From an uncultured Helicobacter sp. (GTDB lineage: Bacteria; Campylobacterota; Campylobacteria; Campylobacterales; Helicobacteraceae), in the NCBI RefSeq assembly GCF_947367035.1, contig NZ_CANBCA010000002.1, positions 62,001-126,000 on the forward strand: 64,000 nucleotides of DNA, read 5' to 3'. This document shows, in pieces, positions 1 through 8,837 of the stretch. Position 1 is the stretch's first letter, and each line of letters starts with the position of its first letter. The notes under the pieces are model-generated. The model saw nothing but the letters and a program-made list of their open reading frames with translations, ran no database searches and was not told the origin of the DNA. The position numbers were made by a program, and so were the translations under genes.

Positions 1-657
1 TGCTAATTTCTTAATTAGCACATAGTCATAATCCTTGATAATCTTGTTATCAAAAGGATTGTAATAAAGCGTGTTATCCCAAGAAAAAGGTGAGAATTTT
101 TGAATCTCATTCTTAAAGACTTCTTGTCTGTAACCTGCTGTTTTATCATAAAGCTCACCTTTAATATCAAAAACAATACAAGAATTAGGCACAACAAGCA
201 GATTGGGGATAATAATCCCCGCAGTCTTTCCGCTTCCCGGACTTGCAATTACCAAAGTTGCTAAAGGCTTTCCTGCACGAATGAATTTGTATTTATCCTT
301 TTCTATGAGCGTTCCTAGAATCAAGCCTTTATCGTGGCTAATTCCTAATTTCTCATAATCCTCTTTTTCTGCAAATCTTGCACTTCCATAATCCTCTGTT
401 GAGCTTGGACGATTCATAAAAAACCAAATCACTACTAAAAGAAAGGGAGCAAAAAGCATAAACAATGCAAAATATGCCTTTAACTTTAAAGCTGGATTTC
501 CAATATTGCTAAAAATTTGTAATGCCACTTTTGGAATGGCTAAAATATCGGGATTAAAAACAATTTTAACCATTAAAAAATACATTAAGATTCCTAGAGG
601 AATCGTGCTTAAAAAGATGATAATCCATTTTTTAATTGTTATTTTTTGTTTATCCAT
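1..657 (-). CDS. virD4: VirD4/TraG-type coupling protein, 3' end beyond window
   Basis: Type IV coupling protein ATPase that delivers the relaxase-DNA complex to the secretion channel at the inner membrane. The reading frame is open from the ATG at 657 to the left edge, giving 219 residues without a stop. Two membrane segments lie at about residues 11-32 and 60-80. Then come the family hallmark STEDYGSARFA (about 85-95), a Walker A PGSGKT (about 140) and the following CIVFDIKGELYDKTAGYR block. The start overlaps the stop of the MobC-like gene by one base (TAATG), so translation is probably coupled. It is the last visible gene of the virB operon. The C-terminal two thirds, with Walker B, are outside the window. 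Confidence 0.93.
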   Translation of the reverse strand, partial: MDKQKITIKKWIIIFLSTIPLGILMYFLMVKIVFNPDILAIPKVALQIFSNIGNPALKLKAYFALFMLFAPFLLVVIWFFMNRPSSTEDYGSARFAEKEDYEKLGISHDKGLILGTLIEKDKYKFIRAGKPLATLVIASPGSGKTAGIIIPNLLVVPNSCIVFDIKGELYDKTAGYRQEVFKNEIQKFSPFSWDNTLYYNPFDNKIIKDYDYVLIKKLA

Positions 658-1019
658 TAGTTTTTCCTCTTTTTTAATAGATTTTCAATGGTTTTTTTAT
701 TGTCATTTAAAAGCTCTTTGACTTCATTCATCAAAGGAATAATGGTCTCTCCTGCTTGTTTAGTCGTGCTTATATCAGTGTTTAAATGGTAAGCAATTTG
801 ATTGAGGTTGCTTCCATATTTAGAAATTTGATAAAGTATTTCGCTTAAAATCTCATTGCTCTTTTGCAATTCTTGCAACACATTTTCATAGTTTTTAGCT
901 AGGATTAGAATCCTTATCATTTGGCTTTCGCTTTTATTCTCTTTTTTTGCAAGGGCAACAAGCATAGAATTTGTTTCTTGTGTGAGGTGGATACATTTTG
1001 TGATTTCTACAATTCTCAT
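657..1019 (-). CDS. mobC: MobC-like relaxosome accessory protein
   Basis: Small DNA-binding protein expected to sit at oriT and help the relaxase open the duplex. It has 120 residues. The N-terminal part (about 1-45) looks like a ribbon-helix-helix fold, and the signature NLNQIAYHLN at residues 71-80 matches the conserved NLNQIAxxxN of MobC-family proteins. A basic lysine-rich C-terminus follows. Its start overlaps the end of virB11 by four bases and its stop overlaps the start of virD4. Placement between virB11 and virD4, rather than beside the relaxase, is unusual but keeps it in the transfer operon. Function is inferred from the motif. Confidence 0.8.
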   Translation of the reverse strand: MRIVEITKCIHLTQETNSMLVALAKKENKSESQMIRILILAKNYENVLQELQKSNEILSEILYQISKYGSNLNQIAYHLNTDISTTKQAGETIIPLMNEVKELLNDNKKTIENLLKKRKN

Positions 1020-2002
1020 ATCTCATTCTCCTCCTCGTCCTCCTCTTTGATATAAGGAATCCCTAGCTTTTGGCTTAGCTCTTTTTTAACATTGACAACA
1101 TCTATAATTACTCTTTGTTTTCCAATTCTTTTGATTTGAATAATGTATTTAATTGCAGTCTTAATCTGTCTAAGTAGCATATTGGTATCGGCATTACTTA
1201 ATCCTCCACCTAAGATAATATTAGAAATAATCGCTTCAATCGCATCCTCTGGAGAGTTTGCGTGAATCGTGCTTAGATTCCCCGCGTGTCCTGTATTACA
1301 AATTCTAAGGAATGTAAAGGTATTTCTAATATCAATCTCACCTAAGAATAATCTATCGGGTCTTAAACGCATTGCATTATTAATTGCCTCTGCATAGGAA
1401 TAGATTTCATTCTCCGTCTTTGGCACTGCAAGTTGGGTTTTATTTGGGTTTTTGATATGTAATTCTTGAGAATCCTCAATCGTTACGATTCTCTCATCTA
1501 ATGGAATCTCACTCATTAAAGAATTTAAAAAACTCGTTTTTCCGCTTCCTGTTCCACCGCTTACAAGTGTGTTGCGCTTTTTTCTAACAATATTTCTAAT
1601 TTTCTCATAAGTGATACCTTTTTCTAGGCATAACTGCCCTAAAGCAAAGCTTTCTAGCGGGAATTGTTCCTTGCTTGGAATCCTAATACACAAAGCAACC
1701 TCACTATTAAAGAGTGAGCTTTTGTGTTGGGCTTGGACACGATAACGCAAAAAGGGTGCTGGTAACTCACAAGAGAGATGACAATGCTTTTCATCAAAGA
1801 GTTGATTGCGCTTAATTGCCAATTCAATTAAGAAATTCTCCAAGAAGTTATAATCTAATCTCTCGTCCGTGATTGTCTCCCACTCTCCACCCTTATCTAC
1901 AAAGATTTCTTTTGGTTTGTTAAAGATTAACTCGTTTGCTTCTAGGTTTAAATAGGGTTCTAGCACACTTAGGGCATTATTTAAAAGCAAGGAATTATTC
2001 AT
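1016..2002 (-). CDS. virB11: VirB11-type traffic ATPase
   Basis: Hexameric cytoplasmic ATPase that powers type IV secretion and pilus assembly with VirB4 and VirD4. From the chosen start (ATG at 2002) it has 328 residues. Walker A GGTGSGKTS is at about residues 149-157, the Walker B region LRPDRLFLGEI at about 213-223, and the His box GNLSTIHANS follows. The frame is open to a further ATG at 2065, but the 2002 start overlaps the upstream stop by eight bases (ATGAATAA), as other genes of this operon do, and removes a basic leader atypical of the family. It is co-transcribed with virB10 and virD4. Confidence 0.94.
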   Translation of the reverse strand: MNNSLLLNNALSVLEPYLNLEANELIFNKPKEIFVDKGGEWETITDERLDYNFLENFLIELAIKRNQLFDEKHCHLSCELPAPFLRYRVQAQHKSSLFNSEVALCIRIPSKEQFPLESFALGQLCLEKGITYEKIRNIVRKKRNTLVSGGTGSGKTSFLNSLMSEIPLDERIVTIEDSQELHIKNPNKTQLAVPKTENEIYSYAEAINNAMRLRPDRLFLGEIDIRNTFTFLRICNTGHAGNLSTIHANSPEDAIEAIISNIILGGGLSNADTNMLLRQIKTAIKYIIQIKRIGKQRVIIDVVNVKKELSQKLGIPYIKEEDEEENEI

Positions 2003-2288
2003 TGATTGCCTCTTGTGTCTCTTTTTGTTCTTGCTTTTGTTTTGCATTTTCAAAAGAATTTGCAAAGCTACTTAGCTTTTCTTTTTCGCTTAAAAGTTTC
2101 GTGAGCTTCACTCGCTCTTTTAAAAGCTCTCCCTCTGCCTTTTCCACCGCTTTAATCTGCTCTAAAATCTTTGCATTGAGCCTTTCCTCTTTTTGTTTGT
2201 TTTTTGCAAGGGTGGAATATTGACTTTTGATATTTAAAAATTCCTCTTGTGAAATAGTTTTTGTAACTTGTTCTTTTTGTTCTTTCAT
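1995..2288 (-). CDS. small coiled-coil protein between virB10 and virB11
   Basis: No family recognised. The 97-residue protein is almost entirely charged (Lys, Glu, Gln) and predicted helical, with heptad-like spacing through residues 25-80 and no signal peptide or membrane segment, so it should be a cytoplasmic coiled coil. An AGGAG-like ribosome site precedes the ATG. It is spaced ten bases from virB10 and overlaps virB11 by eight, so it is a genuine operon member. A role in the secretion machine or its regulation is inferred from position alone. Confidence 0.75.
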   Translation of the reverse strand: MKEQKEQVTKTISQEEFLNIKSQYSTLAKNKQKEERLNAKILEQIKAVEKAEGELLKERVKLTKLLSEKEKLSSFANSFENAKQKQEQKETQEAINE

Positions 2289-2298
2289 TTGTTCTCCT

Positions 2299-3516
2299 TT
2301 AATCTACAAAGTATTTCATCAACACTTCATTGTTTTTAGGCTTTGAAAACCACATATGATTGGTTGGCACAATAAAGATTCTACTACCACTTTTGATTTC
2401 AATCGTGGGTTGAATCTGCTGACTTCTTGAAATAATGTCTTGCACAATAGTGTTAATATCGCTTTTTGCTTGAGAATAGACTTCCTCTGAATAGCCATTA
2501 TTGGCATTATCAATCTTACCTGCAACACTAAGTAAAAGCACATTCGTAAGTGTAGAGATTCCATAAGCAATCCCGTATCTTTCTAAAAATTTGTTATTCA
2601 CGCTTCCTACTGCCCCACTCATTCCCATATTGTCTGCTACAATGGCATCGGTTAATAGGATATTCACTCCTTGAGGCGTGATAATCTCTCTCCATTTAAT
2701 CTCTAAGCGTTTTTGTCCCATTTTCACTTCATTGTTGTAAAATCCTATTGCTTTGCTTCCTCTAGGAATCAATACTGCCTCTCCCATAGAAGCGTAAATA
2801 TCTTGTTCAATTTGAGCGGTTATGATTCCGCTTAAATCACTAGAGATTGCGCTTGTTAAAAGAGCTGGGATTAATCGTCCTGCACGAATGCTTCTATAAA
2901 GCCTATGCTCATTGGTGCTAATATCTAGTGATTTTTGATTAGAAAAGCCATCGCTTCCAAATTGAGAGTTTTGATTGAAAGTGTTGATTTCTGAATTTCT
3001 CTCACTTAAAATAGATGCTCTTAAAAGTGCTTTTAATTTTTGCTCCTCTGTGAGTTGCACTTCTTTAGCGATTTGTTGATTCTGTGCCTTAAGCTTTTCC
3101 TCTTGTTCTTTGGTTTTTCTTAATTGTTCTTGCGCTTTTTCCTCCTCACTTTGCTCTTGTTCTTTTATTTCTTGGGTGTTGATTTGCTCTTTGACTTGTT
3201 CTTTTGCATTTTCATCTTCAATTAAAGAAAGGATTTCTTGCAACGCTTCCTTTTCGTTGGGTTGTCTTTTACCCGCTTTGTAAATGTAATCATCAACAGG
3301 AAATTTGGTATCAAAGAGGTGTTGCAAATTTTCTTTATGGATTTTAGAATCTTGAGAATCTTGCTTTTTAACCTCTTGTTCCTCTCGCATTTGTTTTATC
3401 ACTTCTTTGGCTTGTTCTTTTGCGTTTTGGGATTCTAAAATATCCTCTGCTGCAAAGAGTGGTTGCAAGAGCAAAGAAAGGGATAAAAAACAAGGAATGA
3501 ATGGTGTATTTTTCAT
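2299..3516 (-). CDS. virB10: VirB10/TrbI-type channel scaffold
   Basis: VirB10 spans the inner membrane to the outer-membrane core of the secretion channel and gates substrate passage. The 405-residue protein has a conserved C-terminal VirB10 domain from about residue 204 (IRAGRLIPALLTSAI, then VLIPRGSKAIGFY). The middle (about 60-165) is a Glu/Lys/Gln-rich helical stretch in place of the usual proline-rich spacer. The N-terminus (about 1-22) looks like a signal peptide or uncleaved anchor starting almost at residue 1, whereas typical VirB10 has a cytoplasmic tail before its membrane helix. It overlaps virB9 by four bases. Confidence 0.92.
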   Translation of the reverse strand: MKNTPFIPCFLSLSLLLQPLFAAEDILESQNAKEQAKEVIKQMREEQEVKKQDSQDSKIHKENLQHLFDTKFPVDDYIYKAGKRQPNEKEALQEILSLIEDENAKEQVKEQINTQEIKEQEQSEEEKAQEQLRKTKEQEEKLKAQNQQIAKEVQLTEEQKLKALLRASILSERNSEINTFNQNSQFGSDGFSNQKSLDISTNEHRLYRSIRAGRLIPALLTSAISSDLSGIITAQIEQDIYASMGEAVLIPRGSKAIGFYNNEVKMGQKRLEIKWREIITPQGVNILLTDAIVADNMGMSGAVGSVNNKFLERYGIAYGISTLTNVLLLSVAGKIDNANNGYSEEVYSQAKSDINTIVQDIISRSQQIQPTIEIKSGSRIFIVPTNHMWFSKPKNNEVLMKYFVD

Positions 3517-4622
3517 TGAGGAAGTCCTAAAAGTTTTCTGTGGGTTTTAGAATATTTATGATTGGAATGACTATCAATCTTTGGTTCTAAATTTGCATTT
3601 GCTTCTTTTTCTTTTGTAGGTGTAGGCGATTCTACTCTCTCTACACACACATAAGAATCCCCGCTTTTAATGCTCCATTTAGGATTAATGCTCTCTGCAA
3701 TGAGATAATCTCCTATGATTCTTGTTTCAATCGGGCTATCTTGTTTGTCAATCACCGCAAAAATACTTGGCACTTGAGGCATTTTGTCTTTGGAATATTT
3801 AAAGTAAGTAAATTTCTTATCACTAAAGATTTCCTCTGCTAGTAGCCATTCATTTTTCTTGAGGGCTTTTTGTCTAAAGTTTCTTTGAATCTCCTCTTTT
3901 TTCACTTTCACTTTAGCAATTCCCTCCTCTATTATGAGATAATCTCTCTCTAGTTCTATTTGCTTTTCTGCTTTCTGTGCTTTTGCGACTTCATCTTGAA
4001 TATACACGATTAAATCGGGATTGCTTCTGTTTCTGTAATCCGTAGAAAAGAGATAGAAATTGTGGATTCTTTTGTCTTTGGTAAAAATCGTTAAACTTGT
4101 ATCTACACCAATTAAGAGAGGTTTAATAGCAAGGGCATTGGCAATATTTGGAATTTCATCAATCTTAAAGCCTGTGCTATCTCCTAAGATATAACTTTCA
4201 ATTTCATTTTCAAAAATTAATGTAGTTGCCATTGCAAAGCGGGTGCGGATTTTTTGTGTTTTGTTATTTTCAAATTCAATTTCTCTTGTGTTTTCAAATC
4301 CGCTATATTTTTTCTTGAAAAAGCTTTGCTGTAAGGCATTGAGATTTTGCGCTCTTAGGGAGGCTTTGAGTAAATTAAGTTGTTCCTCGCTTAATTCCCC
4401 ATAGTTTTGCGCGGTTTGGTAATTGTCATTATAATATTGCGATTCGCTCTGCCTAATTCTTAGATGAGAATCTGCATAGTTTTTAGTAGTTTGGTCTTTC
4501 GTGGCTAAAACACTTTCGCCTGTGTTTGCACTATTAATCGTGGATTCTACATTATTCAAGAGAGATTCCTCCGCAGTGAGCATACAAGAAATTAGGCTTA
4601 AGGCTAAAAGTTTCTTTTTCAT
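3513..4622 (-). CDS. virB9: VirB9/CagX-type outer-membrane core protein
   Basis: Periplasmic and outer-membrane core subunit that forms the ring with VirB7 and VirB10. It has 369 residues and an N-terminal signal peptide (about 1-17, ending near LTAEES). The VirB9 N-terminal domain is visible from about residue 124 (FAMATTLIFENEIESYILGDS, then IFTKDKRIHNFYLFS). The C-terminal domain lies at about 265-345 with the pattern KKFTYFKYSKD...VPSIFAV...YLIAESINPKWSIKSGD. The region between residues 17 and 120 is an extension relative to classical VirB9. Start and stop overlap virB8 and virB10. Confidence 0.92.
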   Translation of the reverse strand: MKKKLLALSLISCMLTAEESLLNNVESTINSANTGESVLATKDQTTKNYADSHLRIRQSESQYYNDNYQTAQNYGELSEEQLNLLKASLRAQNLNALQQSFFKKKYSGFENTREIEFENNKTQKIRTRFAMATTLIFENEIESYILGDSTGFKIDEIPNIANALAIKPLLIGVDTSLTIFTKDKRIHNFYLFSTDYRNRSNPDLIVYIQDEVAKAQKAEKQIELERDYLIIEEGIAKVKVKKEEIQRNFRQKALKKNEWLLAEEIFSDKKFTYFKYSKDKMPQVPSIFAVIDKQDSPIETRIIGDYLIAESINPKWSIKSGDSYVCVERVESPTPTKEKEANANLEPKIDSHSNHKYSKTHRKLLGLPQ

Positions 4623-5281
4623 TATTGTTCCTTTGCTAAATTGGATTTTAAATCAATAGCTGTGAGGGCATAGTTTTTGACGATGAATCCTGTGGGATTC
4701 TTAATGGTTGTGTTGTAAGTATCTACCTTTGGTGCAAAATCAAATTCCAAAGAAGCACGATAATTAAAAAATTGCGTTTCTGTTCGTGTTTTATTGGTCT
4801 GCTCTATGGCAAAGTCAATGGTTGCTACATTTTTTGAAAGAAGCGTAACATTTAAGATTCTAATGTTGCGGTAGAGATTCTTTGTTGTATAAATGGAATT
4901 TTTTTGCGTTACAAGGCTTTGAAAAGCTTTCCAAACATTTAAATCGCTTTGAATCCTTGTAATCTCATATCTCTCCTCATCGTTGATACGATTAATGGTC
5001 TCGCGATTTAGCACATAACCACTAAGGATATTTTTCATCAAAGCTTCATCGCTTCTAATGGGATAATTTGCCTCTGTAACTTTGACAAAATTATTTTCTC
5101 CATTAGAAAAGAATACCAAATAGGGCTTGGTTTCTTTGAGTGGCATTAAAAAGATTAAAGACAGGGCTAAAAGAGTAGAAATCAAGGCTAAAATAAGAAT
5201 GATATAAAGCATATAGGCTTTAAGGTTTCTCTCTAGCAAAAAGAGATAATTTGGGTCGGTTTTTTTCTCTTTAAAAAACAT
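4622..5281 (-). CDS. virB8: VirB8-type inner-membrane assembly factor
   Basis: Bitopic inner-membrane protein that nucleates assembly of the secretion channel. Its 219 residues comprise a short cytoplasmic N-terminus, one membrane helix at about residues 23-47 and a periplasmic VirB8 domain. Recognisable segments are LKETKPYLVFF just after the membrane, SGYVLNRETI, YTTKNLYRNIRILNVTLLSKNVATIDF and FNYRASLEFDF. Length and topology match the family. It sits between the VirB7-like gene (two bases away) and virB9 (one-base overlap), the canonical order. Confidence 0.93.
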   Translation of the reverse strand: MFFKEKKTDPNYLFLLERNLKAYMLYIILILALISTLLALSLIFLMPLKETKPYLVFFSNGENNFVKVTEANYPIRSDEALMKNILSGYVLNRETINRINDEERYEITRIQSDLNVWKAFQSLVTQKNSIYTTKNLYRNIRILNVTLLSKNVATIDFAIEQTNKTRTETQFFNYRASLEFDFAPKVDTYNTTIKNPTGFIVKNYALTAIDLKSNLAKEQ

Positions 5282-5283
5282 TG

Positions 5284-5409
5284 CTATCCCTCCATTTTTA
5301 CTATTTCATAACAAGCACAAGGGCTAGTGGTTTCTATGTTTTTAGAGCCACAAGCACTAAAGCTTAAGGCTAAAATTCCGCAGACTAAAAAGATGATGAT
5401 TTTTTTCAT
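5284..5409 (-). CDS. virB7: VirB7-like small lipoprotein
   Basis: A 41-residue protein that fills the gap between virB4 and virB8, where VirB7 is expected. The N-terminus (residues 1-19) is a lipoprotein signal ending in SFSAC, so Cys20 would be lipidated. The short mature part carries further cysteines in SPCACYE, which could pair with VirB9 as in Agrobacterium VirB7. A ribosome site GGAATAAC precedes the ATG, two bases after the virB4 stop. Phe at the -3 position of the lipobox is less usual. The VirB7 assignment rests on size, lipobox and position, not on sequence similarity. Confidence 0.8.
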   Translation of the reverse strand: MKKIIIFLVCGILALSFSACGSKNIETTSPCACYEIVKMEG

Positions 5410-5411
5410 TG

Positions 5412-8030
5412 TTATTCCTTTTCCTCTTGGTTTTGTGAATCTGAATCTTGTTCTAAATCTTGGAGATGTTGTGTAACTTCCTCTTTTTCTTGAGCCTCTT
5501 TTAAGGCTTCCTCTCTTGCTTTTTTTGCAAGTTCTAGCTCTTGTTGTCTTTCATATTGCAATCTTAAATCCTCTTGCATTTTTTCTAGTGTTTGTGTGCT
5601 TGGTTCTTCCTTATCTGCTTCTTCGCTTCTTAGATAGAATTTGCGCCATTCATTTGGGTGTTCAATTTTAAGTTTTTTAATCAAATTTACATTATTGGAG
5701 CTACTAGAGAATACTTTTAAATGATTATTCAGCTTACTTAAATCCACATTTAAAATTGCACTCTCATTGCGCAAAGGCATTTTTAAAAGCACTTGCCTCG
5801 CGTTTTGCGGAGTGGTTTTTAAGAAATGCGCTTCGTGGTCTTGCAATCCGATTTTTTCTCTCATTTCCTCTATGGCGGATTCTGAATTTGTAGGGAATAC
5901 AATGTAATTTGCGATATTGTCTAAAAATGCAGTCCCATTGTTTAGATTGTTAAAAAGCGATAAACTTTGGAATCCAAAGCACATTACTCCTCCTATTTTT
6001 CGCACTTCTAAAATCGCTTCTAGGATTTTTTCACTCATTACAGGGTCATTTAAATAATCCTTTAACTCATCAATAAAGCAAAAGAATCCTTTTTTCTCTG
6101 TATGATTTTTGGCTTGGTTTTTGAGTTTATGAAAGAGGTAAATCGCACTCAAAGAGGCTAGTTTTTTATTGTTTAAAATCCCGTCCATATTTAAAATAGA
6201 AAGCTGTCTATTAAAATTCAAAGCATCGTCTTGATTATCAAAAATGCTTTTTAAATAGGGTTGGAATTGCGCTTGAATCTCTTTGATTGGAATGGATTTT
6301 ACAAAATCACTTAGTGTAATGATTTGTCCCTCTTGCTTATTCTCAAAGAATCTTTGCAAAGTGCTTTGCACCACATTGACTGCAACATAATCCTTATCAG
6401 GAATTTGTGCCATATCACAAAGAAAAGAGATGAGAAATTCCTTATTATCTTGCGTGGGTGGCAAAGAAAAAGGATTAAATTTAAATTCCTCACTAGAATC
6501 GTGATATTCTCCTGCTGTGTATTGCGTAAAAGCATACATTCCTCTTAGTTTATCCATTGAGAAAATATCAATGTTGTATTTAAAGAGGTTACACATTAAA
6601 AACTGCGCTAGTGTCGTCTTACCTGCGCCTGTTCCTCCAATAATCATTGTGTGTCCGCTAGGCTTATCTCCACTTGGTGTCCAATGGAAATTAAATAAAT
6701 AGGGTGTGCCATTTAAATGTTTAAAATGCGTAACTGCACTATTACCCCAATCGTTTTGATTAAATCCGCTTACTTCATTTTCAAAGGTTGCAATGGTTGC
6801 AACATTAGAGATTTTTAAAGGTTTTAATCTTGCGTTAAGATTGCTTCGGCTTGGAGAAAAGCTAAAAAAGAGTGCTCTTTGATTCAGAGTTTCTCGGACA
6901 ATACTTAATCCTTGAGATTCCAATAATCCTTTAAAAAGATTGCTTTTATCCTCTAGTTTTTCTAAGGAAGTATCGCTTAAAAGCATAGAATAAGAAACTT
7001 GCATAAGATTTTCTCTATCGGCTTCTACAAGTTCTAAAAGTTCGTCCAATTCCTCTCTTGCAATTTGAGGCAGAAACGCTCTTGTGTCCTTTATCTTTTT
7101 CTTAGCCTTTTCTTTGGAAAAAGGGATAATAGTAATAAAAGCCATAAATTCGTTTTCATCTTTTAGAATATTGCTTGTTATTAAGCTTTTAATTGCCTCT
7201 GTTTCATAGGCTTTAATGCTTAAGAATCTTGCATACAAAGGAATCCCATTATTTCTATAATAAACAAAATAATCTTTAAAAAACTCCAAATCACTTGTGA
7301 GATAACAATCACTCAAAAGCTCGTGCGTATAGCTTAGATTTGTTGTGTTGCCATTCCAATAAGAAGCATAGAAATTTACAATTTCATCGTTTTGCATAAC
7401 TCTTGGTTTAAAAGTAGCAAGTTTGCTTTTACATTCTAAAATCACTTCATTTAAAAGATTGATTTTAGTAGCAAAGCTTATGTCTTGATTGCTATTCTCT
7501 GTGGTAGCTTTTTGTTTAAAGGATTCTAAAGCTCCTGTGATTTTTTTCTCTAAAGTAGAAAACATTAGAAAATATTTGATTTTATAAATGTTTGGATTGG
7601 AATTCCATTTTTGCGTAATTTCATTCACAAAAACATTGGAGCTTTTTAAAGATTCGTGTGTGTTTTCCTCAAACTTTTCTTTTTTGATGATGATTTTTAA
7701 TTCAATTTCACTGCTTAATTTTTGCAAAAAGCTAATTCTGGAATCTAAAAAACTCAATTCATTCTCTAAACTTAAAGCGGAATAACTTGCACCTTTTAAT
7801 TCAATGCCAATGCTTATATTATTGTCTCTTGTTAAAAGAAAAATGTCTTGATATTTACACGCAAGATTGTTTTCTTTTGCAAGAGTAAAAACTTCAGGTT
7901 CTTTTAGTGTTAAAATTTCATCTGCAACTTTATTTATTTGATTGAGATTCAAACTTTTAAAAATGTTTTGATGATTTTTAATAGATTTTTCTTGTTTTTT
8001 TGATTTGAATAAGTCAATGATTCCAGCCAT
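5412..8030 (-). CDS. virB4: VirB4-type secretion ATPase
   Basis: Large ATPase that energises pilus biogenesis and substrate transfer at the inner membrane. Walker A GGTGAGKTT is at about residue 465 and a Walker B stretch FFCFIDELKDYL near 655, followed by the family motifs GVMCFGFQSLS and FPTNSE. A Glu/Gln/Lys-rich coiled tail ends the protein. The frame is open to an ATG at 8048, but the ATG at 8030 has AAAGG seven bases upstream and avoids overlap with virB3, so I chose it (872 residues). VirB3 is a separate gene here, unlike the VirB3-VirB4 fusions of some epsilonproteobacterial plasmids. Confidence 0.94.
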   Translation of the reverse strand: MAGIIDLFKSKKQEKSIKNHQNIFKSLNLNQINKVADEILTLKEPEVFTLAKENNLACKYQDIFLLTRDNNISIGIELKGASYSALSLENELSFLDSRISFLQKLSSEIELKIIIKKEKFEENTHESLKSSNVFVNEITQKWNSNPNIYKIKYFLMFSTLEKKITGALESFKQKATTENSNQDISFATKINLLNEVILECKSKLATFKPRVMQNDEIVNFYASYWNGNTTNLSYTHELLSDCYLTSDLEFFKDYFVYYRNNGIPLYARFLSIKAYETEAIKSLITSNILKDENEFMAFITIIPFSKEKAKKKIKDTRAFLPQIAREELDELLELVEADRENLMQVSYSMLLSDTSLEKLEDKSNLFKGLLESQGLSIVRETLNQRALFFSFSPSRSNLNARLKPLKISNVATIATFENEVSGFNQNDWGNSAVTHFKHLNGTPYLFNFHWTPSGDKPSGHTMIIGGTGAGKTTLAQFLMCNLFKYNIDIFSMDKLRGMYAFTQYTAGEYHDSSEEFKFNPFSLPPTQDNKEFLISFLCDMAQIPDKDYVAVNVVQSTLQRFFENKQEGQIITLSDFVKSIPIKEIQAQFQPYLKSIFDNQDDALNFNRQLSILNMDGILNNKKLASLSAIYLFHKLKNQAKNHTEKKGFFCFIDELKDYLNDPVMSEKILEAILEVRKIGGVMCFGFQSLSLFNNLNNGTAFLDNIANYIVFPTNSESAIEEMREKIGLQDHEAHFLKTTPQNARQVLLKMPLRNESAILNVDLSKLNNHLKVFSSSSNNVNLIKKLKIEHPNEWRKFYLRSEEADKEEPSTQTLEKMQEDLRLQYERQQELELAKKAREEALKEAQEKEEVTQHLQDLEQDSDSQNQEEKE

Positions 8031-8040
8031 TAAAAAACCT

Positions 8041-8283
8041 TTAAGCATAATATTTTTTACGAGAAATTTTCAAATTCAATTCTAAGATTTGATAAATATC
8101 CTCATCAAAATATTCAAGTAAAAATAAAACTCCATACAATAAAGCAACAATCACGAGTGAATAAAGTAGAAAAATAAACCAACAAGCAAAACCAACAATA
8201 ATCAAGATTAACCACGAAGTCGTAGTCAATCCTTTGATTTTAATTTTTCTTGTTAAATCTTGAAAACAACTTGTGCTAATCAT
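8041..8283 (-). CDS. virB3: VirB3-type inner-membrane protein
   Basis: Small inner-membrane component that works with VirB4 in pilus assembly. The 80 residues consist of a short basic cytoplasmic N-terminus (LTRKIKIKGL), two close hydrophobic helices at about residues 22-58 and a charged C-terminus. Size, hydropathy and position between virB2 and virB4 match VirB3. Its start shares one base with the virB2 stop, so the pair is translationally coupled. Sequence conservation in this family is low, so the call rests partly on context. Confidence 0.85.
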   Translation of the reverse strand: MISTSCFQDLTRKIKIKGLTTTSWLILIIVGFACWFIFLLYSLVIVALLYGVLFLLEYFDEDIYQILELNLKISRKKYYA

Positions 8284-8588
8284 TACATTATCGCCGCAGA
8301 TAATCCATAAACAATGCCGATGATAATTATCGCACCGATTAAACTTTTAGCGTGATTTTTAATTGCTTCAATGTTAAAGAAAGCCATTAAAAGCATAATA
8401 ATTATCCAAATCACACCCATAACAGTGGCAAAAGTATTGATTCCACTTGCGATTCCACTTCCTGCGTCTGTTACTTGGTCATTAAAACCACCTACAAGAT
8501 TATCTACGATATTGCCACCTTTTGCAGCAAATAAAAATGCAGGAGCTAACAAAAAAGCCAACCAAATTTTTTGAAAAAAACTTTTCAT
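8283..8588 (-). CDS. virB2: VirB2-type major pilin
   Basis: Pilin subunit of the conjugative type IV system. From ATG 8588, preceded by AAAGGA, it has 101 residues: a signal peptide (about 1-22, ending FLFAA), then a mature pilin of two hydrophobic segments (about 50-72 and 80-100) with a glycine-rich start. An upstream in-frame ATG at 8645 would add 19 residues in front of a perfect signal peptide and lies upstream of the predicted transcript start, so it was not used. It is the first gene of the virB operon. The repeated 16-bp promoter-like element at 8643-8658 lies about 55 bases upstream. Confidence 0.9.
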   Translation of the reverse strand: MKSFFQKIWLAFLLAPAFLFAAKGGNIVDNLVGGFNDQVTDAGSGIASGINTFATVMGVIWIIIMLLMAFFNIEAIKNHAKSLIGAIIIIGIVYGLSAAIM

Positions 8589-8642
8589 AAAAATCCTTTG
8601 AGATAAATTTGTGGAAGTGTAGTGGGAAAGGGAAAGAATGTC

Positions 8643-8658
8643 CATTATAACTTTTTGC
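8643..8658 (-). promoter_or_regulatory. 16-bp element copy 1, probable virB operon promoter
   Basis: Minus-strand copy of GCAAAAAGTTATAATG. Its TATAAT (8644-8649) is a good -10 box, which would start a transcript near 8637 with a leader of about 50 bases before virB2. The downstream GGACATTC and pyrimidine run are shared almost exactly with the copy at 17124-17139. Confidence 0.65.
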
Positions 8659-8794
8659 TAGATTAAAAATAAAACAAAGTCCTTAAGGTGTGGAATTTTA
8701 AAACCTTAAAAAATAATAAAAATTTTATATTTTTCTTGATATTTTTAATAGCGAAATTTCGTAAAATATTATATTTTCAAAAGGATTTTATTTA

Positions 8795-8810
8795 GCAAAA
8801 AGTTATAATG
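8795..8810 (+). promoter_or_regulatory. 16-bp element copy 2, rightward
   Basis: Plus-strand copy of GCAAAAAGTTATAATG, 136 bases from copy 1 and diverging from it. The surrounding 29 bases (from TTAGC to AATTTTT) are identical to those of the copy at 17274-17289. As a promoter it would transcribe through the repeat array and oriT towards the relaxase. Confidence 0.6.
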
Positions 8811-8837
8811 CAAAATTTTTGAAAAAGTTGGAGCAAA

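Noticed and set aside
8633-8640. AAAGAATG as an end of a Helicobacter TnPZ/ICEHptfs element
   Set aside because: The octamer matches the known target/end motif, but it lies inside the virB operon leader and its counterpart at 17113 reads AGAGAATG. Operons continue on both sides, so it is more likely chance.
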